DNA of 64,000 nt from Saccharopolyspora gloriosae (GTDB lineage: Bacteria > Actinomycetota > Actinomycetes > Mycobacteriales > Pseudonocardiaceae). A model generated the notes under the pieces. That model had not been told where the DNA came from and did not search any database. It saw nothing but the letters and a program-made list of their open reading frames with translations. This document shows positions 45,878 to 55,708 of the stretch, piece after piece (within the stretch, counting starts at the first letter, position 1; each line of letters opens with the position of its first letter). Made by a program: the position numbers and the translations under genes. The DNA lies in assembly GCF_014203325.1 (NCBI RefSeq), contig NZ_JACHIV010000001.1, positions 6,449,501 to 6,513,500 of the forward strand, given 5' to 3'.

Positions 45878-46990
45878 ATGAGCGCGAACAGGTTCCCCGT
45901 CGCCCTGGCCGCCGCGGTGCTCGCGATGGCGGCCGCACCGGCGGCGTGCGCCGCGCCCGCGAGGCCCGCGCCCCCGGACGGGGTGCGCCTGCTGGGCGAG
46001 CGGACCCTGCCGTGGGCGACGACGTTCCAGGGCACCGCCGTCGGCGGCCTCTCCGGCCTGGACCACGACCCGCGCACCGGCCGGTGGGTGTTCGTCAGCG
46101 ACGACCGCTCGGAGCAGGACCCGGCGCGCTTCTACACCGCCGACGTCGAGGTCCGGGCCGACGGGCTCGGGGCGTGGACCCTCACCGGGACCCACCCGTT
46201 CCGGCGGCCCGACGGCGCCACCTACCCGCCGATCTCCGCCGGTGACGGCACCACCGTCGATCCCGAGGAGATCCGCTTCGACCCGTGGTCGCACGACGTG
46301 TGGTGGACCAGCGAGGGCGAACGGGACCCGCGGTCGATCGACCCGTCGATCCGCTCGGCGGCCCCGGACGGCTCGTTCCGGGCCGAGCTGCCGTTGCCGC
46401 CGAACCTGGTCCACCGCCCGGACTCGGGTCCGCGGCGCAACGAGTCGCTGGAGTCCCTCGCGTTCGCCGACGGCGGTTCGCTGGTGGTCCACGCCGTCGA
46501 GTCCGCGCTGCTGCAGGACGGCGACCCGCCGACGACCGAGCACGGCGCGCTCAGCCGGATCACCGTGCAGGACCGCGGCGGGCGGGTGCTCTCGCAGCAC
46601 GCCTACCCGGTCGACCCGGTGTTCGCCGAGTCCGGCGGCGAGCCCGGCGACAACGGGATCGCCGCCGTGCTCGACGCCGGTGACCGCCTCCTCGTGCTGG
46701 AGCGGGCCTACGTCGAGGGCGCGGGCAACTCCATCCGGATCTACGAGGCGGACCTGCGCGGTTCGGACGACGTCAAGGACGTGCCCTCGTTGCGCGACGC
46801 ACCGGTCCGCCCGGTGCACAAACGACTGCTCGCGGACCTGGCGCAGTTCGACCTCGGCACCGTCGACAACGTCGAAGGCCTCACGTGGGGGCCGCGCCTG
46901 CCCACCGGTGAGCGCACCCTCGCCCTGGTCAGCGACAACAACTTCTCCCCCACCCAGACGACCCGGCTCATCGTGCTGGCGCTGCGGTGA
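45878..46990 (+). CDS. Secreted esterase-like/phytase-like beta-propeller protein
   Basis: 370 residues with an N-terminal signal peptide (to about residue 27, VALAAAVLAMAAAPAACA). The mature part begins with GVRLLGERTLPW and continues AVGGLSGLDHDPRTGRWVFV, DPEEIRFDPW and NESLESLAFADGGSLVVHAV, the esterase-like-activity-of-phytase pattern, probably a beta-propeller. It is secreted, possibly lipid-anchored, although the PAAC site is a poor lipobox. Substrate unknown. It ends four bases from the convergent Abi-like gene. Confidence 0.85.
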   Translation: MSANRFPVALAAAVLAMAAAPAACAAPARPAPPDGVRLLGERTLPWATTFQGTAVGGLSGLDHDPRTGRWVFVSDDRSEQDPARFYTADVEVRADGLGAWTLTGTHPFRRPDGATYPPISAGDGTTVDPEEIRFDPWSHDVWWTSEGERDPRSIDPSIRSAAPDGSFRAELPLPPNLVHRPDSGPRRNESLESLAFADGGSLVVHAVESALLQDGDPPTTEHGALSRITVQDRGGRVLSQHAYPVDPVFAESGGEPGDNGIAAVLDAGDRLLVLERAYVEGAGNSIRIYEADLRGSDDVKDVPSLRDAPVRPVHKRLLADLAQFDLGTVDNVEGLTWGPRLPTGERTLALVSDNNFSPTQTTRLIVLALR

Positions 46991-46994
46991 GCGG

Positions 46995-47648
46995 TCACCG
47001 CGGGCAGAGGTCGCGCGGGCGCTGCTCCCACAGCATCGGGACGCGGTCGTAGCGACCGGCCTGCTCGGGCAGCGTCGGCGACAGGTGGTCCAGCACCCGG
47101 TAGATCTCCGCTCGCCGCGCTGGCAGGTCCAGGTGGAAGATCGGCTCGTGGTGCATGATGCGGTTGCGCAGCTCCAGCAGGCCGGACAGCCGTTCGTGCA
47201 GGTCCCGCCGCGGGCCGCGGAACCGGGGGAACGCGCCGTGCAGGGCGGGCACCCAGAGCGTCCGGTCGTACCCGCGCCCCTTGCTCGTCAGCGACACCCA
47301 GAAGCCCAGCGACAACTTCGCCACCACGTCGTCGGCGGTGAAACCGGCCTGCTTCTGCCGCTTCAGCTTGGCGTGCTCCTTGGTCACCGCTCGCCTGCCG
47401 TAGCCGGTGAGCTGCACGAGCTCCCACCACTGCCCGCTGCCGAAGTGCTCCCGCAACCGCTCGTGCACCCCGTTGCGCAGGCCGATCTCCAGCCAGTGCA
47501 GCGGCGCGTAGAAGGCCGCCGAGACGTCCAGGTTCCACCGGTAGAGCCGCAGGGCGTCTGCGTGCTCGCCGTTCGCGGCGGTCAGGTACCGCTGGAAGCG
47601 AGCCGCGGACAGCGTGCTGTGGATCCAGGCGGGCTGGTCGCCGGACAT
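46995..47648 (-). CDS. Abi-like (Abi_2, HEPN superfamily) protein
   Basis: 217 residues. The N-terminal LSAARFQRYLTAANGEHADAL and FYAPLHWLEIGLRNGVHERL and especially LRNRIMHHEPIF (Arg161, His166, the HEPN Rx4-6H motif) match the AbiD/AbiF-like family. HEPN proteins of this type are predicted RNases; members take part in abortive infection against phages. It is a single gene without an evident antitoxin neighbour. A function in defence is inference from family. Confidence 0.85.
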   Translation of the reverse strand: MSGDQPAWIHSTLSAARFQRYLTAANGEHADALRLYRWNLDVSAAFYAPLHWLEIGLRNGVHERLREHFGSGQWWELVQLTGYGRRAVTKEHAKLKRQKQAGFTADDVVAKLSLGFWVSLTSKGRGYDRTLWVPALHGAFPRFRGPRRDLHERLSGLLELRNRIMHHEPIFHLDLPARRAEIYRVLDHLSPTLPEQAGRYDRVPMLWEQRPRDLCPR

Positions 47649-47695
47649 CGAGGTCCCCCGGGTCGTGGAGTGATCGGGACGCGCCGGATTCGTGC

Positions 47696-47760
47696 TACGG
47701 TGGCGGCGTAAGCCCCAGGTTCGCCTCTGCGATCAGTTCGCACGCCACCTGGGGCGTTTT
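47696..47760 (+). ncRNA. Candidate short leader or small RNA upstream of leuS
   Basis: A TACGGT -10-like hexamer (47696-47701) is followed within ten bases by GCCCCAGGT (47712-47720). That pairs perfectly with ACCTGGGGC (47747-47755) and is followed by GTTTT. A transcript of about 50 bases would end here. The remaining 47761-47953 holds the leuS promoter region and no gene. Confidence 0.45.
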
Positions 47761-47953
47761 GCGTCTGCATCCCGCTGGTGGTGATCAGGTTAGGGAGTGC
47801 CGCGCCCGCGCTGTCGATCCGCGCCCGGTCGCGGTGTTCCCGACCGCCCGGCGGCCCCCGCCTCGGTCAGGGGCGGGCCGCGGAAAACCGGTTGGGGGTG
47901 GGCGGCACACTGGGGGTGTGCGATCCGCGCGGTGAGCAGGGAAGGAAACGCAG

Positions 47954-50890
47954 GTGATGAGCGGCCAGGCAGCAGGCGTGACGAGCGAGCCGACGGGAGA
48001 TCCGTCGACGGGGAGCTCGGCGAACGGGAGTGAGGAGACGCCCCGGTTCCGCTACACCGCGGAGACGGCGGCGCAGGTCGAGCAGCGCTGGCAGCAGCGG
48101 TGGGAAGAGCTCGGCACCTTCCACGCGCCGAACCCGGCCGGTCCGCTGAGCACCGGTTCCGAGCTGGATGCGGCGAACAAGCTGTTCATCCAGGACATGT
48201 TCCCGTACCCGTCCGGTTCGGGGCTGCACGTCGGGCACCCGCTGGGCTTCATCGGCACCGACGTCTACGCCCGCTTCCACCGGATGCTGGGCCGCAACGT
48301 GCTGCACACGATGGGCTTCGACGCCTTCGGACTGCCCGCGGAGCAGTACGCGGTGCAGACCGGCACGCACCCGCGCACCACCACCGAGCAGAACATCGAG
48401 CGCTACCTGCGCCAGATCCGCAGGCTGGGCCTGGGCCACGACGAGCGCCGGCGGGTCGCGACCACCGACGTCGAGTTCTACAAGTGGACGCAGTGGATCT
48501 TCCTGCAGGTCTTCCACGCCTGGTACGACACCGAGGCCGACGGCGGCAAGGGCCGGGCGCGGCCCATCGCCGAGCTGGAGAAGCAGTTCGCCGACGGTGA
48601 GCGCGCCACCCCGGACGGCCGCGCGTGGAGCGAGCTGGGCCGCACCGAGCAGCGCGAGCTGATCGACTCCTACCGGCTGGCGTACCTGTCGGAGGCGCCG
48701 GTGAACTGGGCGCCCGGCCTGGGCACGGTCGTGGCGAACGAGGAGGTCACCGCCGACGGCCTGACCGAGCGTGGCAACTTCCCGGTGTTCCGCCGGAACC
48801 TGAAGCAGTGGATGATGCGGATCACCGCGTACTCCGACCGCCTGGTGGACGACCTGGACCGGCTGGACTGGCCGGACAAGGTCAAGAGCATGCAGCGGAA
48901 CTGGATCGGCCGCTCGCAGGGCGCGAACGTCACGTTCCAGCTGGACGGGTCCGCCGAGCGCGTCGAGGTGTTCACCACCCGGCCGGACACCCTGTTCGGC
49001 GTGACCTACCTGGTGCTGGCCCCGGAGCACCCGCTGGTGGACGAGCTGACCGCCGCCGAGTGGCCCGAGGGCACCCGCGACGGGTGGACCGGCGGCGCGT
49101 CGACCCCGGTGCGGGCGGTCGCGGACTACCGGCGCACCGCGTCGATGAAGTCCGACATGGACCGCCAGGAGAACAAGGACAAGACCGGCGTGTTCACCGG
49201 CGCCTGGGCCACCAACCCGGTCAACGGCAGCCGGATCCCGGTCTTCGTCGCCGACTACGTGCTGATGGGCTACGGCACCGGCGCGATCATGGCGGTGCCC
49301 GGCGAGGACACCCGCGACTGGGACTTCGCGCAGGCCTTCGAGCTGCCGGTGGTGCGCACCGTGCAGCCCACCGACGACCACGTCGACGGCGCGTTCACCG
49401 GCGACGGGCCGCGGATCAACTCCGCGAACCCCGAAGCCGGGCTGGACCTCAACGACCTGGGCCTGGACGAGGCCAAGAGCACCGTCATCGACTGGCTGGC
49501 CGAGCGCGGCCACGGCACCGGCACGGTGCAGTACAAGCTGCGCGACTGGCTGTTCGCCCGGCAGCGCTACTGGGGCGAGCCGTTCCCCATCGTCTACGGC
49601 GAGGACGGCGAGCCGCTGGGCGTGCCGGAGAGCTCGCTGCCGGTGGTGCTGCCGGAGGTCGAGGACTACTCGCCGCGCACCTTCGACCCGGAGGACGCCG
49701 ACAGCCGCCCCGAACCGCCGCTGGCGAAGGCCACCGAGTGGGCCGAGGTGGAGCTGGACCTGGGCGACGGGCTCAAGGACTACCGCCGCGACACCAACGT
49801 GATGCCGCAGTGGGCCGGTTCCTGCTGGTACCAGCTGCGCTACATCGACCCGGTGAACGACTCCGAGTTCGTCGACCCCGCCAACGAGCGCTACTGGATG
49901 GGGCCCCGGCCGCAGTCGCACGGCGCGGACGACCCGGGTGGGCTGGACCTGTACGTCGGCGGCGTGGAGCACGCGGTGCTGCACCTGCTGTACTCCCGCT
50001 TCTGGCACAAGGTGCTGTTCGACCTGGGCTTCCTGAGCTCGGAGGAGCCGTACCGGCGGCTGTACAACCAGGGCTACATCCAGGCGTTCGCCTACACCGA
50101 CTCCCGCGGCGTGTACGTGCCCGCGGACGAGGTCGAGGAGCGCGACGGCAAGTTCTTCTTCGGTGCGGAGGAGGTGCGCCGCGAGTACGGGAAGATGGGC
50201 AAGAGCCTGAAGAACTCCGTCTCCCCGGACGAGATGGCCGACGCCTACGGCGCGGACACGCTGCGGCTCTACGAGATGGCGATGGGCCCGCTGGACACCT
50301 CGCGGCCGTGGGCGACCAAGGACGTCGTCGGCTCGCACCGGTTCCTGCAGCGGTTGTGGCGCAACGTCGTCGACGAGAGCACCGGCGAGCCGCGCGTCAC
50401 CGACGAGCAGCCCGACGAGGAGGTGCTGCGCGCCCTGCACAAGACGATCGACGGGGTGCGCGAGGACTTCGACGCGCTGCGCTTCAACACCGCGGTGGCG
50501 AAGCTGATCGAGCTGAACAACCGCGTCACCAAGGCGTACTCGGGTGCCGCGGGCACGCCGCGCCAGGTCGTGGAGCCGCTGGTGCTGATGGTCGCTCCGC
50601 TGACCCCGCACCTGGCGGAGGAGCTGTGGTCGCGGCTGGGCCACGAGGGCGGCCTGGCCCACGGCCCGTTCCCGGTCGCGCAGCAGGAGTACCTGGTCGA
50701 GGACACGGCCGAGTACCCGATCCAGATCAACGGCAAGGTCCGGTCGCGGGTCGTGGTGCCCGCGTCGGCGTCGCAGGACGAGGTGCGCACCGCGGCGCTG
50801 GCCGACGAGAAGGTGGTGGCCGCGCTGGAGGGCAAGGAGCCGCGCAAGGTCATCGTCGTTCCCGGCCGGCTGGTCAACGTCGTCGCCTGA
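47954..50890 (+). CDS. leuS: Leucyl-tRNA synthetase
   Basis: 978 residues. The class I HIGH motif is HVGH at 92-95 ([11 protein letters not shown]), and the KMSKS motif is KMGKS at 747-751. The editing (CP1) domain is present with [20 protein letters not shown], and the C-terminal anticodon and tRNA-binding regions are intact ([16 protein letters not shown]). A 30-residue polar N-terminal extension precedes the catalytic domain. It charges tRNA-Leu. GTG at 47954 and ATG at 47957 are both possible starts after AAGGAA. Confidence 0.97.
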   Translation: MMSGQAAGVTSEPTGDPSTGSSANGSEETPRFRYTAETAAQVEQRWQQRWEELGTFHAPNPAGPLSTGSELDAANKLFIQDMFPYPSGSGLHVGHPLGFIGTDVYARFHRMLGRNVLHTMGFDAFGLPAEQYAVQTGTHPRTTTEQNIERYLRQIRRLGLGHDERRRVATTDVEFYKWTQWIFLQVFHAWYDTEADGGKGRARPIAELEKQFADGERATPDGRAWSELGRTEQRELIDSYRLAYLSEAPVNWAPGLGTVVANEEVTADGLTERGNFPVFRRNLKQWMMRITAYSDRLVDDLDRLDWPDKVKSMQRNWIGRSQGANVTFQLDGSAERVEVFTTRPDTLFGVTYLVLAPEHPLVDELTAAEWPEGTRDGWTGGASTPVRAVADYRRTASMKSDMDRQENKDKTGVFTGAWATNPVNGSRIPVFVADYVLMGYGTGAIMAVPGEDTRDWDFAQAFELPVVRTVQPTDDHVDGAFTGDGPRINSANPEAGLDLNDLGLDEAKSTVIDWLAERGHGTGTVQYKLRDWLFARQRYWGEPFPIVYGEDGEPLGVPESSLPVVLPEVEDYSPRTFDPEDADSRPEPPLAKATEWAEVELDLGDGLKDYRRDTNVMPQWAGSCWYQLRYIDPVNDSEFVDPANERYWMGPRPQSHGADDPGGLDLYVGGVEHAVLHLLYSRFWHKVLFDLGFLSSEEPYRRLYNQGYIQAFAYTDSRGVYVPADEVEERDGKFFFGAEEVRREYGKMGKSLKNSVSPDEMADAYGADTLRLYEMAMGPLDTSRPWATKDVVGSHRFLQRLWRNVVDESTGEPRVTDEQPDEEVLRALHKTIDGVREDFDALRFNTAVAKLIELNNRVTKAYSGAAGTPRQVVEPLVLMVAPLTPHLAEELWSRLGHEGGLAHGPFPVAQQEYLVEDTAEYPIQINGKVRSRVVVPASASQDEVRTAALADEKVVAALEGKEPRKVIVVPGRLVNVVA

Positions 50891-50909
50891 CCTCCCGTTC
50901 CGCCGCGCA

Positions 50910-50944
50910 CGGCCCGCTCCCCGGTTCTTCCGGCGAGCGGGCCG
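50910..50944 (+). terminator. leuS terminator
   Basis: CGGCCCGCTC and GAGCGGGCCG pair across 50910-50944, followed by TTTCG, 20 bases after the stop. Confidence 0.75.
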
Positions 50945-51122
50945 TTTCGCTCGTGGCTCCATGTCGACTTGTCGGCTGGACGACTCGTGCATGGCCCCGC
51001 ACCTCGGTCCTGCGACCTGCGTCGATGCTGGGCTCGGATGGGGCGACTCCCGGCGGTTCCGCGCGAAATTGCGGGGGTGTGGATCTGACGTGGAGGGTGG
51101 CGAGAGAGGTCACATAGCTGAC

Positions 51123-51136
51123 CTACTGGCGAGTAA
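51123..51136. promoter_or_regulatory. TACT-N4-AGTA palindrome upstream of the acyl-CoA dehydrogenase gene
   Basis: CTACTGGCGAGTAA lies 42 bases before the start codon. TACTnnnnAGTA is a common TetR-type operator shape in fatty acid genes of actinobacteria. Regulator not identified. Confidence 0.45.
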
Positions 51137-51177
51137 CTAGGCTCGATCGAGACGGCACCAGACCTGTGGAGGCTGGC

Positions 51178-53142
51178 ATGGACATCCCGAAGACACCCGC
51201 TCGGTTCGACGCGGACGAATTGGCGAACCTGCTCGACGGGCGGTGGGCCGGGGTGCGCGCCAAGGTGCGCGAGGCGCTCGAAGGAACCGCACTGCCACCC
51301 GGTGACCACCTGGACACCGACTCGCACCGCGCGCAGACCCTCGAACAGCTGCACATGCTGGTCAAGAGCGGGATTCCGGAGATCGGCTTCCCCGCCGCGC
51401 AAGGCGGTCAGGGCGACGTCGGCGGCTCCGTCGTCTCGCTGGAGATGCTGGCCGGGAACCTGTCGCTGATGGTCAAGGCCGGCGTGCAGTGGGGCCTGTT
51501 CGGCGGCGCGGTGCAGGCGCTGGGCACCGAACGCCACCACGAGCGCTACCTGCCCTCGATCATGAGCCTGGACCTGCCCGGCTGCTTCGCGATGACCGAG
51601 ACCGGGCACGGCTCCGACGTGCAGCACCTGCGCACCACCGCCGAGTACGACCCGGCGACCGAGGAGTTCGTGGTGCACACGCCGCACGAGTCGGCGCGCA
51701 AGGAGTACATCGGCAACGCCGCCCGCGACGGCCGGATGGCGGTGGTGTTCGCCCAGCTCATCACCGGTGGCGAGCGCCACGGCGTGCACGCGCTGATGGT
51801 GCCGATCCGGAACGAGGACGGCTCCGCCCGGCCCGGCGTGCACCTGTCCGACTGCGGCCGCAAGGCCGGGCTCAACGGCGTCGACAACGGGCGCATCACC
51901 TTCGACCAGGTGCGGGTGCCGCGCGAGGCGCTGCTCAACCGCTACGGCGACGTGGCCGCCGACGGCACCTACAGCAGCCCGATCGAGAGCACCGGCAAGC
52001 GGTTCTTCACCATGCTCGGCACGCTCATCCGCGGCCGGATCTCGGTGGCGGGAACCGCTGGCAGCGCCGCGAAGCTCGCCCTGGAGATCGCGCTGCGCTA
52101 CGGCACGACCCGCAGGCAGTTCGACCGCCCGGGCACCGCCGAGGAGACCGTCGTCCTCGACTACCTCGGCCACCAGCGCAAGCTGCTGCCCGCGCTGGCG
52201 AAGTCCTACGCGCTGCACTTCGCGCAGGAACAGCTGGTGCAGACGCTGCACGAGGTGTCGGGTTCCGGGGACGAGCGCGCGCAGCGGGAGCTGGAGTCGC
52301 GGGCCGCCGGGCTCAAGGCGCTGACCACCTGGCACGCGACGAGCACCATCCAGGCCGCCCGCGAGGCGTGCGGCGGTGCCGGCTACCTGGCGGAGAACCA
52401 GCTGCCGCAGCTGAAGGCCGACACCGACGTGTTCACCACCTTCGAAGGCGACAACACGGTCCTGCTGCAGCTGGTCGCGAAGGGGCTGCTGACCGACTAC
52501 AAGGACCAGTTCGGCGAGCTCGGCACCCTGGAGGTGGCGCGGTTCGTCGCCGACCAGTTCGTCGGCGCGGTCATCGAGCGCACCGCGGCGAAGTCGCTGG
52601 TGCAGCGCCTGGTCGACGCCGCGCAGCGCGACGACGAGGAAGCGGTGTTCGACCGCGGCTGGCAGCTCAAGCTGTTCGACGACCGCGAGCGCCACGTCCT
52701 CGACGGCGTCGCCCGCAGGCTGCGGCGGGCCACCGGCAAGGACGCGGACCCCTTCGAGGTGTTCAACAACGCCCAGGACCACGTGCTGCGCGCGGCCCGG
52801 GTGCACATCGACCGGGTGGTGTTGGAGGCGTTCGTCGCGGGCATCGAGCGCTGCACCGACGGCCCGACCGCGCAGCTGCTGGACCGGGTGTGCGATCTGT
52901 ACGTGCTCGCCACGATCGAGGAGGACCGGGGCTGGTTCCTGGAGCACGAGCGGATCACGCCGCGTCGCGCGAAGGCGGTGACGGAGGCGGTGAACGGCCT
53001 GTGCCAGGGGCTCCGGCCGCACGCGGTGGAGCTGGTGGAGGCGTTCGGGCTGCCGCGCCAGTGGATCACGGCTCCGATCGCGACGGGGGCGGAGGCGGCC
53101 CGGCAGGACGCCCAGCGCGCGCACGACAGGACGCTCGCCTGA
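51178..53142 (+). CDS. Acyl-CoA dehydrogenase family protein (large form)
   Basis: 654 residues. The central ACAD motifs are present: CFAMTETGHGSDVQHLRTTA, then GVDNGRITFDQVRVPREALL, and the C-terminal helical region YGTTRRQFDRPG and GGAGYLAENQLPQLKADTDV, FTTFEGDNTVLLQLVAKGLL. The length and the C-terminal extension of about 200 residues resemble acyl-CoA oxidase-like dehydrogenases. It is expected to oxidise acyl-CoA with FAD in the cytoplasm. ATG at 51178 follows GGAGG by six bases. A monocistronic unit with its own operator-like site. Confidence 0.9.
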   Translation: MDIPKTPARFDADELANLLDGRWAGVRAKVREALEGTALPPGDHLDTDSHRAQTLEQLHMLVKSGIPEIGFPAAQGGQGDVGGSVVSLEMLAGNLSLMVKAGVQWGLFGGAVQALGTERHHERYLPSIMSLDLPGCFAMTETGHGSDVQHLRTTAEYDPATEEFVVHTPHESARKEYIGNAARDGRMAVVFAQLITGGERHGVHALMVPIRNEDGSARPGVHLSDCGRKAGLNGVDNGRITFDQVRVPREALLNRYGDVAADGTYSSPIESTGKRFFTMLGTLIRGRISVAGTAGSAAKLALEIALRYGTTRRQFDRPGTAEETVVLDYLGHQRKLLPALAKSYALHFAQEQLVQTLHEVSGSGDERAQRELESRAAGLKALTTWHATSTIQAAREACGGAGYLAENQLPQLKADTDVFTTFEGDNTVLLQLVAKGLLTDYKDQFGELGTLEVARFVADQFVGAVIERTAAKSLVQRLVDAAQRDDEEAVFDRGWQLKLFDDRERHVLDGVARRLRRATGKDADPFEVFNNAQDHVLRAARVHIDRVVLEAFVAGIERCTDGPTAQLLDRVCDLYVLATIEEDRGWFLEHERITPRRAKAVTEAVNGLCQGLRPHAVELVEAFGLPRQWITAPIATGAEAARQDAQRAHDRTLA

Positions 53143-53157
53143 TCTTCTCCCTGGAAT

Positions 53158-53193
53158 GGCCCGTTCGACCTGATTCATTCGGTCGAACGGGCC
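53158..53193 (+). terminator. Terminator of the acyl-CoA dehydrogenase gene
   Basis: GGCCCGTTCGAC (53158-53169) and GTCGAACGGGCC (53182-53193) form a 12-bp stem followed by GGTTTCTTTC. The rest of the 313-base gap to 53455 is less GC-rich than its surroundings and should hold the CAP gene promoter; nothing else is evident. Confidence 0.85.
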
Positions 53194-53455
53194 GGTTTCT
53201 TTCGCGTCTCGTTCGTGAATGACGAAGTCGATTGATCCGCTCGGTCGAACGCGGAATTCGATCGCCCCGAAAAGGGTGCATCCGCTGCCGGCTCCCGCTT
53301 GATTCGAGACCGCGCCGTCGCGGAAGAGCGCAAAAACCGTTCGCCCGTGTGGGTTAAAAGATCGACAGGAATTTGAGCACGGATAGTGTCTTGATCTGTG
53401 TCGTGAGGCACATATAACGGAACTATCTCACCCGTCGTGGGTAGTTTGCGTCCCC

Positions 53456-53926
53456 ATGGCATGGACCAATTTGCAACGTTCCGTAATCGCGTCGGGGCTC
53501 GCGGCCGTAGCGCTCGGAGCCGGTGTCGCGATCCCGGCGCAGGCCTTCGCGGCCGACAACGGGCAGCAGCAGCGCGTGGTCGAGCTCGTGAACGAGGCCC
53601 GAGCGGGAGCCGGCTGCGAACCGCTCACCTCCGACGAGCGGCTGACCACCGCCGCGAACGGGCACAGCGATGACATGTCCGCCCGCGACTACTTCTCGCA
53701 CACCACGCCCGAGGGCGTGACCTTCGACCAGCGGATCAAGAACGCCGGCCACTCCTCACCCGGTGCGGAGAACATCGCCGCAGGGCAGAGCAGCGCCGAA
53801 CAGGTCATGGACGCCTGGATGAAATCCGCCGGGCACAAGCGCAACATCCTGGACTGCTCGCTCAAGAGCATCGGAGTCGGCGTGCAGACCGACGGCTGGT
53901 ACTGGACCCAGGACTTCGGCCGCTGA
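53456..53926 (+). CDS. Secreted CAP (SCP/PR-1) domain protein
   Basis: 156 residues with a signal peptide (about 1-32, cleavage after AQAFA). The CAP domain shows RVVELVNEARAGAGCEPLTS, AANGHSDDMSARDYFSHTTP, GAENIAAGQSSAEQVMDAWM and SAGHKRNILDCSLKSIGVGV, with the histidines and glutamate of the family. Two cysteines (in AGCEP and LDCS) could form a disulphide. Function of bacterial CAP proteins is mostly unknown; it is exported. Confidence 0.92.
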   Translation: MAWTNLQRSVIASGLAAVALGAGVAIPAQAFAADNGQQQRVVELVNEARAGAGCEPLTSDERLTTAANGHSDDMSARDYFSHTTPEGVTFDQRIKNAGHSSPGAENIAAGQSSAEQVMDAWMKSAGHKRNILDCSLKSIGVGVQTDGWYWTQDFGR

Positions 53927-54038
53927 AACTCCGAGACGAACTGATCCGGCGCGGAATCCGCATCGCCCCGAAGAATGCGGCCGAATCGCGCCGGATCGAG
54001 AAAGACCCGGTCGGGCCGGGAAAATAAGGGGTGTCACA

Positions 54039-54086
54039 CGTGCGGCCAGGGAACCGCTGCTCCCTCTCGCGGGCCCTGGCCGCACG
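54039..54086. terminator. Stem-loop between convergent CAP and DUF4232 genes
   Basis: CGTGCGGCCAGGG (54039-54051) pairs perfectly with CCCTGGCCGCACG (54074-54086) around a 22-base loop. Confidence 0.7.
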
Positions 54087-54103
54087 CTCCCCGCTCCCCC
54101 GGC

Positions 54104-54613
54104 TCAGCTGACCTGCGGTCCGATGTTCCCGATGCGCACCGGGCCGTCGATCTCGCTGCTCGGCCAGGCAACGCTGATCCCGCCGCGCTGCGGCAGGTCG
54201 AACGTGATCGACGAGACCGGCTTCGGGTCGGCCGACTCCGCGGGCGTCGCCAAGTAGGCGACGCCGGGGTGCTGCTCGTCGATCGTGTAGCGCTGCTCCG
54301 AACCCGGCTCCGGGATGACCGTGCTGATGCCCTCCACCGCCTCGTCGCCGTTGAAGAAGGTCAAGGTCGACGGCTCCCCCTCGACGTCGCAGGACACACC
54401 CGGCTTCGCCTCGAAGGTGATCGCGAACAGCCGGCCGTCGTTCGGCGCGTGGCCCTCGGTCACCGACACGTTCAGATCACCGGGAGCGCACCACGGATAG
54501 GGCCCGGCGGGCGCCGCGGTGGCCGCGCCGGCGGTGAGCAGCGCACCCCCGCCGACCAGGGCGCTGAGCGCGGTGGCGGTGGCGGCGCGGCGGAACTTCG
54601 ACGAGATGGCCAT
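54104..54613 (-). CDS. Secreted DUF4232-like protein
   Basis: 169 residues. Signal peptide about 1-34 (ATALSALVGGGALLTAGAAT, then AAPAGP). The mature part begins YPWCAPGDLNVSVTEG with a second cysteine at GVSCDVEGEPSTLTFF, the pattern of the DUF4232 beta-sandwich with one disulphide. ATG at 54613 follows GGGAGAG. No known activity. Confidence 0.82.
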   Translation of the reverse strand: MAISSKFRRAATATALSALVGGGALLTAGAATAAPAGPYPWCAPGDLNVSVTEGHAPNDGRLFAITFEAKPGVSCDVEGEPSTLTFFNGDEAVEGISTVIPEPGSEQRYTIDEQHPGVAYLATPAESADPKPVSSITFDLPQRGGISVAWPSSEIDGPVRIGNIGPQVS

Positions 54614-54759
54614 GGTCTCTCCCAGTGATCGGTGCAACTGCCTGTGATCACTAGGACGCGCTGCGGTGCCGAGGGATGTCCCCCGCCGGGAAGAAGTGAG
54701 ATCCCGGACTCCGAGGCAACCTCGACTCGCCTCGGGCGTCTTCGCCGGGCGATCCCGGT

Positions 54760-55497
54760 TCAGGCGATGCCGATCTCCTTGGCCAGCTCGTCGAGCAGCG
54801 ACTCGTAGAGCAGGTCCGAATCGACCAGGGTGAACGGGAAGCGCCCGAACACCTCCAGCGCCACGTGCCCGTACAACCGCACCCACCAGCGCAGCAGGAC
54901 GAACACCGCGGTGGTGTCCAGGGCTTCCGCGGGCATCTCGATGCCCTCGTCGGAGAAGGCGTGCGCCAGCGCCTGCTGGTTCGACGCGAGCTCGCCGTGC
55001 AGGCCCGCGGGCGCGGCCTCGTGGTTCACCAGGTTCGTGGCCTCCACCATCAGCGGGCCGATGATGCGCATGAACACGCTCGCGAACCGGTCCTCGGAGC
55101 CGTCCGGGTGCGCGGCCCCGCCCTCCGGCTCGGAGGTCTCGTCGGCGCGGGTGGCGAACACCAGCGCGAACTCCTTCGGGTGCGCCAGCGCCCAGCGGCG
55201 GAAGCCGTGGCACACCGAGTTCAGCTTGCCGCGGAAGTCGGCCGGATCCGCGCCGCGCACCCGTTCGGTGAGCTCGGTGACGAGGTCGGTGCAGATGTCG
55301 TCGCCCAGTTGGCGGAGCAGGTCCTCCCGCGAGTCGTAGTAGCGGTACAGCGCCGGGGCGGTGATGCCGAGCTCGCGGGCGATCGCCCGCAGGGTCACGG
55401 CGTCGCGTCCCTTGGTGACGAGGAGGGCGCGAGCGTGCTCGCGGATCTCCATTTCGGTCGCCGCGCGGATGCGTTCGCGCCGAGTGCCCTGGCTCAT
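54760..55497 (-). CDS. TetR family transcriptional regulator
   Basis: 245 residues. The N-terminal helix-turn-helix is REHARALLVTKGRDAVTLRA followed by IARELGITAPALYRYYDSRE. The C-terminal part has the WHG-type features (RRWALAHPKEFALVF, then LLRWWVRLYGHVALEVFGRF). Ligand and targets are unknown. It lies 211 bases from the divergent glutaredoxin gene, so that gene or itself is a likely target. Confidence 0.9.
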   Translation of the reverse strand: MSQGTRRERIRAATEMEIREHARALLVTKGRDAVTLRAIARELGITAPALYRYYDSREDLLRQLGDDICTDLVTELTERVRGADPADFRGKLNSVCHGFRRWALAHPKEFALVFATRADETSEPEGGAAHPDGSEDRFASVFMRIIGPLMVEATNLVNHEAAPAGLHGELASNQQALAHAFSDEGIEMPAEALDTTAVFVLLRWWVRLYGHVALEVFGRFPFTLVDSDLLYESLLDELAKEIGIA

Positions 55498-55708
55498 GGT
55501 GGGTGTGCTCCATCAAGTCTGCCGCCGCACGGGTGGCGCGGATTGACGACGTCGCACGCACCGTAACGGTTCGTAGCGGCCGGATCGCCGGAGTGGCTCC
55601 TTCCCGCTGCACCGGAATAACCCGGTCCGCCGCGGCGTTGGCGCGAGCGAGGGGCAGTGGATCACCGGTGTACCCGCGGTGATCACCCGGAACAGGAAGG
55701 TGTGATCG

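Noticed and set aside
50269-53178. A 969-codon minus-strand frame opposite leuS and the acyl-CoA dehydrogenase
   Set aside because: Shadow of two plus-strand genes whose protein motifs are unambiguous.
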